Shown here one piece after another: positions 1-10,779 of a stretch of 64,000 nt of DNA. Location of the stretch: NCBI GenBank assembly GCA_943737045.1, contig CALSFV010000207.1:1737501-1801500 (forward strand), given 5' to 3'. Under the pieces are notes generated by a model. It had not been told where the DNA came from, did not search any database, and saw only the letters and a list, made by a program, of their open reading frames with translations. Numbering within the stretch: position 1 is the stretch's first letter; each line of letters starts with the position of its first letter. The position numbers and the translations under genes were made by a program. Source of the DNA: Parapristionchus giblindavisi (Eukaryota > Nematoda > Chromadorea > Rhabditida > Diplogasteridae).

Positions 1-912
1 GTGTACGCGCATCTACGAGTAAAATGACATAATAAAGCTACCTCTTACTCTTGCGAATTTAGAGAAATTTAATTTTCGATTTTTGCATTTTACACATATC
101 TCACATTAGGTTGCAATTCTCGATGACCCTGAAAACTTGGATTGCCAAGGGAATGTGACCACTATGTACAGAATTGTCAGGGCTACAATATATACTATGT
201 CATTGCTTGCGCTATCTGTTCAACGAGGATAGAAGGAGAAAAATCTGAAAATCAGACACGAAAAAACATATTCAGAACGATATGATATTATTGTTCAGGA
301 GTGTTTATAAGAGTACATGACATGTTATTCACCAATAAAAAGAAATAAAATTCCTAGCTATCACGATTGAAAAGTTGTGAATTTTTCAATTTTTTATTTT
401 ATGAAACTTATGTGAGCCGGGTTTGAGCCCAAGGGCATTTTCACTATAACTTTCATCGGTCTCCCCCTGGTATGTGTCTATGATGAAAGTATTGAGGCCC
501 AGATCGAAAGTCTTGGCGAATGTCCGGAACATTCTCGAGTCTTATGGCTCGTTAAAAAAAAAGTGGAAAACCGAAATCGGCGACTTTCCACCCGTTAAAA
601 AAGTACCCGGAAAGTCGAAAATGGAAACACGAAATTTGAATTCGTGCGCGCGCAAAGAGGTGCGGGAATTCAAATTCCGACAGCGAATTTTCGCGGATTC
701 CATTTTTAGCAAGAAGGAAGTTGAATTTCCATTTTACTGCTAAAAATCGGTGACGGAAAGTCAGAATTTGAATTCCCGCATCTCTTTGAGCGCGCGCGAA
801 TTCAAATTTCGTGTTTCCATTTTCGACTTTCCGGGTACTTTTTTCACGGGTGGAAAGTCGCCGATTTCGGATTTCCACTATTTTTTAACGAGCCATAACC
901 GAGCCGGTCTCT
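1..912 (+). mobile_element. Arm of a large palindromic (fold-back) element, copy 1
   Basis: This stretch matches one arm of the palindrome at 32877-35112: the blocks around 1-540 and 895-912 correspond to about 34545-35112, and in reverse complement to 32877-33440. It ends with GAGCCGGTCTCTTAA, the same terminus as the other copies. It is interrupted by a separate hairpin at 541-898. No coding potential was recognised, so it is probably a non-autonomous DNA element or a solo arm of one. Confidence 0.7.
541..898. repeat. Nested hairpin inserted in the palindrome arm
   Basis: The two halves are inverted copies: GGCTCGTTAA near 546-555 pairs with TTAACGAGCC near 885-894, and the long block about 565-640 pairs with about 800-880. 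The open reading frames on both strands are a by-product of this symmetry. It splits the arm between CTTATGGCTCG and CGAGCCGGTCTC, which marks it as the younger insertion. Confidence 0.7.
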
Positions 913-976
913 TAAGTAGACTTACAAGTCTACTTAAAGTGAAAGTGTAAGTAGACTTTAAGTTTTGAAATACCAG
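913..976. repeat. Truncated CTCTGGTATTT hairpin MITE (family M2)
   Basis: It holds the AAGTAGACTTTAAGT blocks and the AAATACCAGAG terminus of the M2 family, but only about 60 of the usual 205 bp. Confidence 0.6.
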
Positions 977-1379
977 AGTATAACCAAGTAAAAAAAGGAG
1001 AATTTTGCACATAGAAGTGATAAATATAGTGATAAGGCGTGTCGTATAATACAAGAATGAAAGCCGTAGAATTTTATCTGACATGTATTTACTTATTTAT
1101 GCATCATATAGATGTTTCAACAAGACTGAACTGAGGAAATTTGCACATTGATTGATTAATTCGTTTCCATCGTATCTGTCTGTCTATCCTAACGCATCAT
1201 CATTATCTCATCTACTTCGATGTGATTGGAATAAGTTTCATTCATAATTTATGAACGCATAATTCACTGGGGTATTTCAGTTTCAGCCTTATTCCTCATC
1301 AATTAAAAATAATAATAATAATAATAAATGTATGCATTACAATGGTAGTATATATATAAAACTCAAATTCTGTTTCCAG

Positions 1380-3464
1380 AGAGAATACACCGTCGAAGAT
1401 TTGATGAAACTCAACGGACATGATCGCATCGAATTGTTAAAAATGGACATTGAAGGTACTACTGTATTTTGAAACTTAAAGTCTACTTAAACTCCGCACT
1501 TTAAGTAGACTTTAAGTAAACTTAAAGTAAAACGCAAGTCTACTTAAAGTGGTGTGGTATACTGTAATGCATTTCGTCAAATATTCTTTCACTTTAAGTT
1601 TACTTAAAGTCTACTTAAAGTCTGTGACGTAATTTAAGTAGACTTTAAGTTTCAAAATACCAGAGAGTACTTCTTCGATAATCTACCACCTTCCCCATTC
1701 CCACCCTCCTCACTTATATATATATATATATGAGAGGAATCGCCAGAGGTTCGACCACCCCCCGGACATAGAAAATTCGACCCCCTGAAAAATTCAGAAT
1801 AAGTACTTTGAACGATGCTCTATCGAACTGCGTTGGCCGAATTTGCATATCTGCTCTCATTTTCGAATAGCGGTAGGTCAAAGTTGGCAGGTACGGTTTT
1901 TTTGGCTCGAGTGTGCGTCAGAAAAATGATCATAACTCCGTTCAAAATAATGATAGACACTTTTTCAAAAAAAAGCATCGAAAGAGGAGATCTTGCGCAA
2001 CATTTACCAGTTGATGACGTCATTTTTCGACCATGCGCCGGTGCTGGGCGGTCGGTTTTATGAAAAAGTGACGTAACTTTCCTAATCGGAAAAAGTGCAC
2101 TTTTCTTCTATACGCGTTTTGTTGCACCCATATGTGTCTAAAAATGACCCAAGTTTCAGAGGATTTCCGAATTGGAAAAAAAAAAGCGTTGATTTTAGTG
2201 ACGCGACCTCGGCTTATTCCTTTATTTAGTGACGCGACCTCGGCTTATTCCTTTATCAAGAAACAGCAAAGGAGCTAAAATGACTCAAAAACATCCGAAA
2301 AAACATTACGAGCTCAAAATACCCATATATGACAGTTATATGAAACACAAAATCACCAAGTTCCGAAAAATTTGAAAAAAACCGTATTTTGCTTTTCCAC
2401 GTGGAAAAAACGTTTCAGTAATGTTAATTAATCTTTATAATATTTCTTATAATGTTTTTGAACATTTATGTTTTTAGAAGTGAAGGCCTACCTGCTCTTA
2501 GAGCCGAGATATCCGCCATCGAAATTACACGCGCGCGCCCCAACTCCGCGCGACTGCTCATCATCCGCTCTCTCACTCCCACACGCTCTTTCGTGAACAG
2601 ACAGGGAGAGAAAAAAAGGAGAAGGGAGACTAACATCTGACAACTACACGAAATGGAGATGTTAGAAAACTCTGAGCGAACTACGATAAATAAATAAATA
2701 AAATAAGCAAAATCATTCGAGACGTCGAGGTAAAGAGGTACCACTCTAAAAACACCGAGCGGGTTCGAACCCCGGTTCGATCCAAATCTTTTGCTGATTT
2801 TTACAGACACAAGAAACGTGGTCCACGGTATTTTTCGTGCTAAGAATGATGAAACAAGTTGTTTTGAGTCATTCTGAGCTGGAAAACGTTCATTTTATGG
2901 CAACACATCTCTTCTCTCTTCATCTCTTCATTCACGTTCATTTTCTTCATCGCGAACGGTCGGTCAGCTCGCTCTCTCCCACCGCCCCTTGGAACAGAAG
3001 TTCGTGGATCCTTCTCCTAGCAGGAATGACACCCAGGAGAAGTAGTGTCACAATGAGTGGAACCACAACAATGTTGAAGAATGGAAGTAAGGCAGGTCAA
3101 CGATCAATCAGGATTGGTACGATGAAAAAAAACATCTCTTCTCAAATGGTAATAGAGGCGGATGGGCGCGCAAGCGAAATGCTCTTCCCGCACATAAGTA
3201 TAAAACGCTCGCAAGTAAAACAATTTATGGATCCCCCTAGCACTGCTAGGAATCTACTATAAATTATTGTTAATCCATCACACATATAATTTGTCTCTGT
3301 CTCATTCGATCACTAAACTAAAAACATCCTTAAAACATCCGTTTGTCATCCATTTCTCTTTGTAATATGTTATTTCAATGTTAATTGTTTTCAATTATGA
3401 CTGATTTCTCTAATAAATGTATCTTATCTAACATTAGTTTTGACATTGTACTTCATCATTCCTT

Positions 3465-3512
<48 letters not shown>

Positions 3513-5338
3513 GAAGGTTTGGGGGGGGGGGGGGTCACACTCGTTCTTTGTTGTTCAAATGCAACTCTGTTCGCTCAGAGTTTTCTAACATCTCCATTTC
3601 GTGTAGTTGTCAGATGTTAGTCTCCCTTCTCCTTTTTTTCTCTCCCTGTCTGTTCACGAAAGAGCGTGTGGGAGTGAGAGAGCGGATGATGAGCAGTCGC
3701 GCGGAGTTGGGGCGCGCGCGTGTAATTTCGATGGCGGATATCTCGGCTCTAAGAGCAGGTAGGCCTTCACTTCCAAAAACATAAATGTTCAAAAACATTA
3801 TAAGAAATATTATAAAGATTAATTAACAATACTGAAACGTTTTTTCCACGTGGAAAAGCAAAATACGGTTTTTTTCAAATTTTTCGGAACTTGGTGATTT
3901 TGTGTTTCATATAACTGTCATATATGGGTATTTTGAGCTCGTAATGTTTTTTCGGATGTTTTTGAGTCATTTTAGCTCCTTTGCTGTTTCTTGATAAAGG
4001 AATAAGCCGAGGTCGCGTCACTAAATAAAGGAATAAGCCGAGGTCGCGTCACTAAAATCAACGCTTTTTTTTTTCCAATTCGGAAATCCTCTGAAACTTG
4101 GGTCATTTTTAGACACATATGGGTGCAACAAAACGCGTATAGAAGAAAAGTGCACTTTTTCCGATTAGGAAAGTTACGTCACTTTTTCATAAAACCGACC
4201 GCCCAGCACCGGCGCATGGTCGAAAAATGACGTCATCAACTGGTAAATGTTGCGCAAGATCTCCTCTTTCGATGCTTTTTTTTGAAAAAGTGTCTATCAT
4301 TATTTTGAACGGAGTTATGATCATTTTTCTGACGCACACTCGAGCCAAAAAAACCGTACCTGCCAACTTTGACCTACCGCTATTCGAAAATGAGAGCAGA
4401 TATGCAAATTCGGAAAACGCAGTTCGATAGAGCATCGTTCAAAGTACTTATTCTGAATTTTTCAGGGGGTCGAATTTTCTATGTCCGCGGACCCTCCGAA
4501 ACGGTCGATTTTCTCGCGATTCCTCTCATATATATTTTATCTACATGCACACGCATGCAACGATACATGAAAATTATATGAACAAAAATAAATAGGTGAT
4601 GATATTGACTTCGCTATCTAGAAGAATGTAATGTAGTGTAAAGAAGAACTTATAATGTTTTTTGTTGATATTTTGTCACTCCACACAATATATTTGCACT
4701 AGAACATTTTGTACTTGAAGGGTAAATAAATAAGCAAATTCTAAAATTGTTAGCATGCATTTATCTTTATCATGTCTGTTTAATTCACGTCTATTCCAGG
4801 AGCCGAACTTAATGTGCTCCCGCAGTTTCTGGAAAGCAACTCGGTTTGTCAGGTAAAATCCGTTCAGATTTTATGATTTCCTGAAATTCATGAATTTCTG
4901 AAATATTGCTTTCAGATAATGGTCGAGATTCATAGCATTGGAAAAGTGCCCAAACTTCTTCGATCGATCGCCAACGCAGGATTCTATTTGCTGCACTATG
5001 AGGTTATTTGATTAGATATCAATTTCTTAAAGGCTAATTTTACTCTCCGGATTGGACTCTCTCGTAGACAAAGAAAGGGAGAAAGTGTGGCCAAAGCGGA
5101 GAGTTTCGAATAACATTGATCGTGTTTTCACATTAAATATTTTAATAAAAGACCGTGACCTAATGCGAAAATATGAAATTTTAGAAAAATCTTTATATAA
5201 TTTAAAAAAAAAACCATTCAGCTGAACGCTTTCTTCACGGGAGTAGGCCTGTGCGAGTATTCTTTCATTCACGAAGACTGCCTCGACAAATACGGTGCCA
5301 CCCTTCTGGCTAGCTATATCAGAGATCCGGATGTCTAA
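1380..5338 (+). CDS. FkbM-like (Methyltransf_21) methyltransferase, C-terminal exons
   Basis: Four spliced exons remain in frame to a TAA stop: 1380-1455, 4800-4852, 4916-5002 and 5222-5338; the N-terminal part lies outside the window. The joined reading contains LLKMDIEGAE followed by a conserved block ending in IMVEIHSIG. The K-x-D-x-EGAE pattern is the signature of FkbM-type SAM-dependent methyltransferases, a large nematode family usually annotated as Methyltransf_21. The substrate cannot be told from sequence. All splice sites are GT-AG and phases agree (1, 0, 0). The first intron is 3.3 kb because it holds an M2 hairpin and fold-back element F1. A diverged paralogue follows at 6653-10504 with identical lengths for the two homologous exons (53 and 87 nt). 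The family call is good; catalytic activity is inferred from the intact motif. Confidence 0.82.
1463..1665. repeat. CTCTGGTATTT hairpin MITE (M2)
   Basis: A self-complementary 203 bp unit rich in ACTTAAAGTCTACTTAAAGT-type blocks, ending in AAAATACCAGAG. It starts only 7 nt after the 5' splice site of the preceding exon. Family traits: GTATTTTG and CAAAATAC ends and the internal phrase GTGGTGTGGTATACTGTAATG. Confidence 0.8.
1731..4532. mobile_element. Fold-back transposon F1, 2.8 kb with ~0.95 kb inverted arms
   Basis: The left arm (about 1731-2681) and right arm (about 3569-4532) are near-perfect inverted copies; outer ends read GAGAGGAATCGC next to (TA)n. The 0.89 kb interior holds a TC/GA tract (3466-3509) and a doubled B-box-like GGTTCGAACCCCGGTTCG at about 2761. 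A second copy lies at 62650 to the window end with its interior reversed. Long ORFs in the arms occur on both strands because the arms are repeats; no transposase was recognised. It sits inside an intron of the methyltransferase gene. Flanking TA repeats suggest insertion at TA dinucleotides. Confidence 0.85.
3466..3509 (+). repeat. (GA)n microsatellite inside F1
   Basis: About 20 GA units followed by a G run. The same tract appears as (TC)n near 63630-63672 in the second F1 copy. Confidence 0.95.
5030..5115. repeat. Degenerate CACACC hairpin MITE (family M1)
   Basis: It has the CTCTCCG...GAGAGTTTC hairpin typical of M1 but has lost its outer ends. It lies in the last intron of the methyltransferase gene. 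Confidence 0.6.
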
Positions 5339-6530
5339 GCTTATTTACAACTCTCCGCTCTCGCCATACACTCTCACTTTACAGTCTACGAGAGAGTGAG
5401 AGTGAGAGAGTCCCAGCCTTATGCGGTGTTACATTTGCGCAATGTTCGTATGGCCACGTCCATTTTTCTATGAGTAAAATGGACGTGGAGGTGCGCACGT
5501 CACGCGATTGTAACACCTTATTATTTTCAGCTCTCCGCTCTCACCATGCACTCTCACTTTATAATGTACGAGAGAGTGTGGTGAGAGCGAAGCAGATTTC
5601 AGTTTGAATTATTTATTAAAAGTGAGCAAAGAAATGTAAAGTTGTTTTTGTCATTTTTTTGTAATATTGTCATTCACTAAAATTGTTCGTTGTCGGAATG
5701 TTTTAACAATAATGATATAGATTATCGATTATTTTAAATTTTTCTCAAGTTTTTATTGTAAATGACTAAAATACTTGTATACATGCATAAATGTATAAGA
5801 ATAAAAATATTCATGGATCCCTCTAGCACTGCTTGTATAAATGTATAAACATATTACAAAATGTGCTTTAATTTAATTTAATTTATCATACATTGAATAA
5901 ATGTGACAACAAGTGATAAATAAATAGTGAGAATTATGTTTAGGCGAGGAAGTCGGAGAGAGGGAGGGAAGGATCTCACTGTATTTGGTCGCTTTTGCGT
6001 TCAAAGATAAGAAAATGACAAGCGAGAAATAGTCATTGAGGACGATCTAGTACAAATAAAACAAGTGAATTTTATACGCTCAATATTTGAGGATGATCTC
6101 ATGTTCTTATCAATCCGAAGATGCATCAAAGGTAAGAATGGCAGAATGTGTCTTGTTCAAACACATTCAAACTTCCCTTACACTTTCCTCAAACCTTTGT
6201 AACGCATCCTACTTCATCTCGTGCTTCAAGGACTAGGACAATTGTAAGGTATCTATTTATTTATTTTTGATTTATCTATGTTCGTATAACATGCCACACT
6301 ACTTTTCCATGAATAAGATGTATAGAATCGGTGCAGTGAAAGTAAAAATGGGGTGAGATTGATTGCTACTGATGACGAATGAAAAGATATGAATCATAGG
6401 TCGAATAGCTATCGGTTTCTATTGTTTTTTTATTGCACAACTTAATAATTTGTATTTTACAAAACATAACTTCTTAATAAAATACCAAAAAAAAAGAAAA
6501 ATACGTTATTTTACTACGTAAAAGGCACAC
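5339..6530. other. Intergenic region between the two methyltransferase genes
   Basis: Positions 5345-5600 hold two M1-like hairpins (CTCTCCGCTCTC...) flanking a perfect-looking palindrome (GGCCACGTCCATTTTTC against its complement, 5451-5490). A short phrase at 5813-5835, ATGGATCC(C)TCTAGCACTGC, matches the interior of F1 (3227-3247 and 63894-63916), so it is probably a fragment. Otherwise the stretch is AT-rich; I see no gene. Confidence 0.5.
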
Positions 6531-6627
6531 CGAGCAAATTTTAATCTCCGCATTGGCAATACTCTCTCGTAGAAAACGAAGGCGAGAGAGTGTGGCCAGA
6601 GCGGAGAGTTTCAAATCAACCCGGTGT
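6531..6627. repeat. CACACC hairpin MITE (M1)
   Basis: A 97 bp inverted repeat with GGCACACCGAG at one end and CCCGGTGT at the other, ending 25 nt upstream of the ATG at 6653. Confidence 0.75.
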
Positions 6628-6652
6628 CTGCCATTAAATTAACCATTTTGAG

Positions 6653-9600
6653 ATGGTTGCAATCCGCTGCTGTGATCCCGTGGTTGCCTTCTTCCGAAGG
6701 GACTCGGTCAAGGATTCGATGGTCGTGTATATCCTCGAACTGCTCGCATGGGCCATCGGGTCCATCGCATTCTGTCATATATTGACGATCTTCATCAAGC
6801 CCGTAAGTGGTCTGAAACCGAATCCATGAACGGTGACGGAGCTTTTATTGACAAAAGTGACATCACAAGTGTAGGGGGTGGGGGGGATTTTTGGCAGAAG
6901 CCTCCGATTACGGTTGTGACGTCACGTTTACCGATATTGATCGATGATTGATTCCTTATAAATCACCAAATGCTTTTCAGATCCCTGCCGACTGGCGAAC
7001 GGATACGGTATATTGTCCACTTATCGATCGATCAAAAGATCAAAGATCATTTGTAGTTTGTTCGTCTGCAAACACTATACCAGAGTGAGTCCGAGGCCCG
7101 CCATGAACTGTTCAAGAAGGCAATAATGGACGTAGATCGAGCCAGAGATGTCGATATGAAATTCCTTGTGCCTGAGGTATTATAGAATTAAAACTGTCCG
7201 AACAATACAAATTCCGCTATTTGCCGCGCAATATTCAGACTCCGCCCACTTCTTCGCGCGACATACCATTTTCTCTAGTTTTATCGAATTTTATGGCGTT
7301 TCCTCATCATTTCACAGGACTTTCAATAAAAATAAAATTATATGCATTGAAAAAAAACGTTTGAAAAAACCTTTCAAAAATTTGGAGTGCGTTTTTCTCA
7401 ACGGTGGAGAAGTTTACTATATTCGGCATTTGGCGCGGTGTGTGCAAAACTTTTGTAATTCTATAATATCAGATATCATATCTGGCACGCTTAACGACTT
7501 TGAAAGTTCAAATCGTGATCATTGAAAAGAAACAGAAATATTACCATTGACATATTGTCATCTTTGGCATATTTTCGTCATTGACATATTATCACAATTT
7601 ATTATAATATTATAATATCTTTATTATGCTGGTACATACACGGCGGTTCAATGAAGAGAAATCCCTACATTTAACTTTGGCTTGAAGGCTCTTGCATTAC
7701 GAAAAGTCAGCAAAGTTGATTTGCACTGGGCGGGATTCGAACCCACGAGGTTCGGATCGCTAAACAAAAGCTCTATCCACTAAGTCATCTCGGTATGTCT
7801 CGCGAATCGTAAAACTCGATGATAGGTCTAGTCAGAAGCGAGCGCCCAGATATACCGTAATCAACTTTCGCGCTGGGAGAACGTAGATGTTTTACTGCTT
7901 ATCATCACTCAGTTTGCGATACTTTCTTTCTCAGGCAAGAGCTTCTTAGTTACTATCATTGAGCCGCCGTGACATAATGAACAATACATAGGACACAAAC
8001 AAGAAAAATGTTTTTTTATCAAACGAATAACACTGACAGCAATAATAAAAGACCGACTCTGGTATTTTGCCACTTAAAGTCTACTTAAACTACGTCACAG
8101 ACTTTAAGTAGACTTTAAGTAAACTTTAAGTGAAAGAACATTTGACGAAATGCATTACAGTATACCACACCACTTTAAGTAGACTTACGTCTCACTTTAA
8201 GTTTACTTAAAGTCTACTTAAAGTGGTAATGTTTAAGTAGACTTTAAGTGGCAAAATACCAGAGGATCACTAATTCAACATACTACAGGTGCAGTGCGAA
8301 AGCCTAGCTCGGTTCGGTCCGATCTACGGACAGGGTAATAATAATAATAATTTATTATATTATTATTATTGGGTACGTACAGTTCTCATAATAATAATAA
8401 ATTTAGCTGACCTCGGAGGGTATTTTAAGATTGCTAATTAAATGCTTAAACAATATGACAAAGTCACGAGGTAGCTGCGATTTTCATATCGAATTACTGT
8501 GACTTACCCGTTACTATATTTGTTGTTCCATAGAATAATGTCTCCGTAAAAATGATAAATTATTATTATTAAAAGTTATTATTAAGGTTCGAGTTTCTGG
8601 ATGTGTATATCATATAAACAGCAAGAAGAAGGCGCGATCTACGTCGTGAATACTTCAGTAGACGAGCATACACAGGCGCGCATGACCAACCAGACCATGT
8701 ACACCGTCGAAAGCAGCCATCATGTAAGTATTTGATCTTTGATCTTTTTTTTTGCAAATTTCTGAACTTTCCAGGTGGAGAATGTGGAAGAGAAACCGAT
8801 CAAGCATCTCATCATGACCGTAGAAAGTTGGTTCCCAATTATCTTTCAATTAAAAAAAATTAGTTCATAGGCACACCCCGGTTTTATTGCATTCTACGCT
8901 CTGGCAACACTCCTTCGTAAACAACGAAAGCGAGAAAGCATTGCCAGAGCCGAGATTTTCATATTAGCGTGGGGTGTACCTTCTCTGGTATTTTGCCACT
9001 TAAAGTCTACTTAAACTTTCACACTTTAAGTAGACTTTAAGTAAACTTAAAGTGAGACGTAAGTCTACTTAAAGTGGTGTGGTATACTGTAATGCATTTC
9101 GTCAAATGTTCTTTCACTTAAAGTTTACTTAAAGTCTACTTAAAGTCTGTGACGTAGTTTAAGTAGACTTTAAGTGGCAAAATACCAGAGTTTAAAGATA
9201 TACATATGATTGCAGGGTCTGAACAAGCGCAACAACTGATTGAGCTAGCGGGAAAGCCGATTTGCCAGGTTTCAACCGTTTATTTTTATCTGCTGATCTA
9301 TTGAAAAAAGGTGATCTATTGAAATATATTACAGAAAACCATGCAGACGTATTCTATTAATATTATATAACATGTAATATTTAAAAATAATTAAATCAAA
9401 GTGTTCTACGTAACTTAACGCAAACTGTTCAGATCATAAGCATTTTCAACTCTTCCCAACTTGCCATTGCCACGCTTGAAAAGCTTGCAACCATGGAATA
9501 CTATATCACGCACTATGAGGTACTCGATCGGATGAGAACCGGGGAATGAGAACCGGGGAAGGAAGACCGGGAAATGAGAATCGGGGAATGAGAACCGGGG

Positions 9601-10504
9601 AAGGAAGACCGGGAAATGAGAATCGGGGAATGAGAACCGGGGAAGGAAGACCGGGAAATGAGAATCGGGGAATGAGAACCGGGGAAGGAAGACCGGGAAA
9701 TGAGAATCGGGGAATGAGAACCGGGGAAGGAAGACCGGGAAATGAGAATCGGGGAATGAGAACCGGGGAAGGAAGACCGGGAAATGAGAATCGGGGAATG
9801 AGAACCGGGGAAGGAAGACCGGGAAATGAGAATCGGGGAATGAGAACCGGGGAAGGAAGACCGGGAAATGAGAATCGGGGAATGAGAACCGGGGAAGGAA
9901 GACCGGGAAATGAGAATCGGAGAATGAGTACCGGGGAATGAGATGAATATACAAGGTGTGCAAATAGTTCTCATCCAGTCGGTTCGCATTCCATGGTTCT
10001 CATCCGACCAATTGCCGGTATTCTTTTTATCTCTTTTTTTGCAATGTTTGCCCCGTAAAACCGTCGTATTTTACAGTTCCACAACGCGGATCGAGCACTC
10101 TCTGAGGTCTCGCTGATACACAAGTAAGATACCACCACAACTCAAAGACACACGTCGAGTTAATTTGAAACTCTCTGACAATGCTCTCTCGCTTTATTTG
10201 TCTATGAGAGAGTGTTGCCGGAGCGGAGAATAGAGTAGCTTTGTTCTCACCCTCTTTGATTTCAAGCATTTGATATTATCATAATGGAAAATTAAAGTGA
10301 CACCCCAAGATAATTAGAAAATCTCCGCTCTGGCAACAATGTCTCACTTTCTTCTGCGAGATAGTGTGGCCAGTGCGGAGAATGAAATTAGCTTGGGGTG
10401 TACCTTTGAAGAATGTCCATTGCAGAAGCTGTTTCGACGAGCATCGAGTCCGTGTCCTCGCACCATACATCAAAGACTCGACGGAATCACACAATATGAA
10501 CTGA
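6653..10504 (+). CDS. Divergent FkbM-like protein with N-terminal membrane anchor
   Basis: Exons: 6653-6802, 6981-7007, 7084-7176, 8289-8334, about 8636-8723, 8775-8826, 9216-9268, 9433-9519, 10077-10123, 10426-10504 (TGA). The first exon starts with ATG and encodes a hydrophobic stretch (VVYILELLAWAIGSIAF...) after a short basic segment, so a type II membrane protein is likely. The last four exons align with the upstream gene: GxExxxxL, a 29-residue exon ending HYE, then CFDEHRVRVLAPYIKD against CLDKYGATLLASYIRD. The family motif KMDIEGAE has become IMTVERSE, so methyltransferase activity is doubtful. Acceptor choice at 8632 or 8636 is uncertain; only 8636 keeps the frame. One internal intron carries a 42 bp minisatellite. 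The start could instead be an internal exon if the acceptor TTTTGAG upstream is used. Confidence 0.65.
7639..7971. mobile_element. 333 bp TIR element carrying a tRNA-like sequence
   Basis: Ends are inverted: CACGGCGGTTCAATGA at the left and TCATTGAGCCGCCGTG at the right. GGCTCTTGC at the left also matches GCAAGAGC at the right. The middle contains a reverse-strand tRNA-like segment (7722-7796). It sits in an intron of the FkbM-like gene. Confidence 0.75.
7722..7796 (-). other. tRNA-like sequence (pseudo-tRNA)
   Basis: On the minus strand it reads an A-box-like TGACTTAGTGGATAGAGC and a perfect B box with T stem, GTGGGTTCGAATCCCGC. The acceptor and anticodon stems do not pair convincingly, so it is probably a tRNA-derived promoter rather than a working tRNA. 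Confidence 0.6.
8057..8264. repeat. CTCTGGTATTT hairpin MITE (M2)
   Basis: Full-length 208 bp copy with CTCTGGTATTTTGCC and GGCAAAATACCAGAG ends. Its internal phrase is in the opposite orientation to that of the copy at 8984. Confidence 0.85.
8869..8982. repeat. CACACC hairpin MITE (M1)
   Basis: GGCACACCCCGG and GGGGTGTACC ends around a CTCTGGCAACACTC hairpin. It abuts an M2 copy directly (8984), so two families landed side by side in one intron. Confidence 0.8.
8984..9190. repeat. CTCTGGTATTT hairpin MITE (M2)
   Basis: Full-length 207 bp copy with both terminal CTCTGGTATTTTGCC repeats, between exons 8775-8826 and 9216-9268. Confidence 0.85.
9541..9945 (+). repeat. 42 bp minisatellite, about 9.5 copies
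   Basis: The unit reads roughly GGAATGAGAACCGGGGAAGG then AAGACCGGGAAATGAGAATCGG. Copies are nearly identical. The unit length divides by three, which explains the long repetitive ORFs on both strands; they are not genes. It starts about 20 nt after the 5' splice site at 9519. Confidence 0.95.
10149..10237. repeat. CACACC hairpin MITE (M1), partial ends
   Basis: GTTAATTTGAAACTCTC...GCTCTCTCGC hairpin with a CTATGAGAGAG return arm. Confidence 0.7.
10293..10407. repeat. CACACC hairpin MITE (M1)
   Basis: AAAGTGACACCCC and GGGGTGTACCTTT ends. The right end lies 18 nt before the acceptor of the last exon of the FkbM-like gene. Confidence 0.8.
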
Positions 10505-10598
10505 TTCAACATTCAATATTTGTTCTGTATATTGTATATGATATATTGACTGGCGCGATGTTCAAGATCTTTTAAACATTTTATACGTTTCCCTCTCT

Positions 10599-10604
10599 AA
10601 TAAA
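10599..10604 (+). terminator. Possible polyadenylation signal AATAAA
   Basis: First AATAAA downstream of the TGA at 10502-10504, about 95 nt away. Confidence 0.4.
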
Positions 10605-10660
10605 TTTGCGGTTTAGATAGTTAATAAATTATCCGTATCGAGGTTAATAAGTTTTTAATT

Positions 10661-10779
10661 AAAGGGAGCGTAACCTCACTCAATGGTCTCTCTATTGCGC
10701 ACACTATTTCTCTGTTCTCTAACAACGAGAGAGCATTTCGCGTCGAAGAGACCATTGAGTGAGGTTACGCTCCCTTTAA
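10661..10779. repeat. AAAGGGAGCGTAACC hairpin MITE (family M3)
   Basis: A 119 bp inverted repeat: AAAGGGAGCGTAACCTCACT against AGTGAGGTTACGCTCCCTTT, with CTCTCGTTGTTAGAGAA-like sequence at the loop. Three more copies lie at 15760, 22612 and 29831. Confidence 0.9.

Noticed and set aside
2466..3784. ORFs of 62-141 codons in F1
   Set aside because: Most lie in the inverted arms and so appear twice on opposite strands; none has recognisable similarity or exon-like context. The 141-codon interior frame (2837-3262) cannot be supported as a gene.
7722..7796. Functional tRNA gene
   Set aside because: The B box is perfect but the acceptor and anticodon stems do not pair; it lies inside a TIR element. 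The same reasoning applies to the tRNA-like units at 11871, 32651, 46056, 47443 and 47905.
9541..9945. Repeat array considered as a CRISPR
   Set aside because: Units abut without unique spacers and the host is a eukaryote.
9415..9989. Long repetitive ORFs on both strands (PRFSFPDSHF-type and NENRGMRTGEG-type)
   Set aside because: They are read through a 42 bp tandem repeat whose length divides by three; a real spliced exon (9433-9519) lies at the edge on the plus strand.
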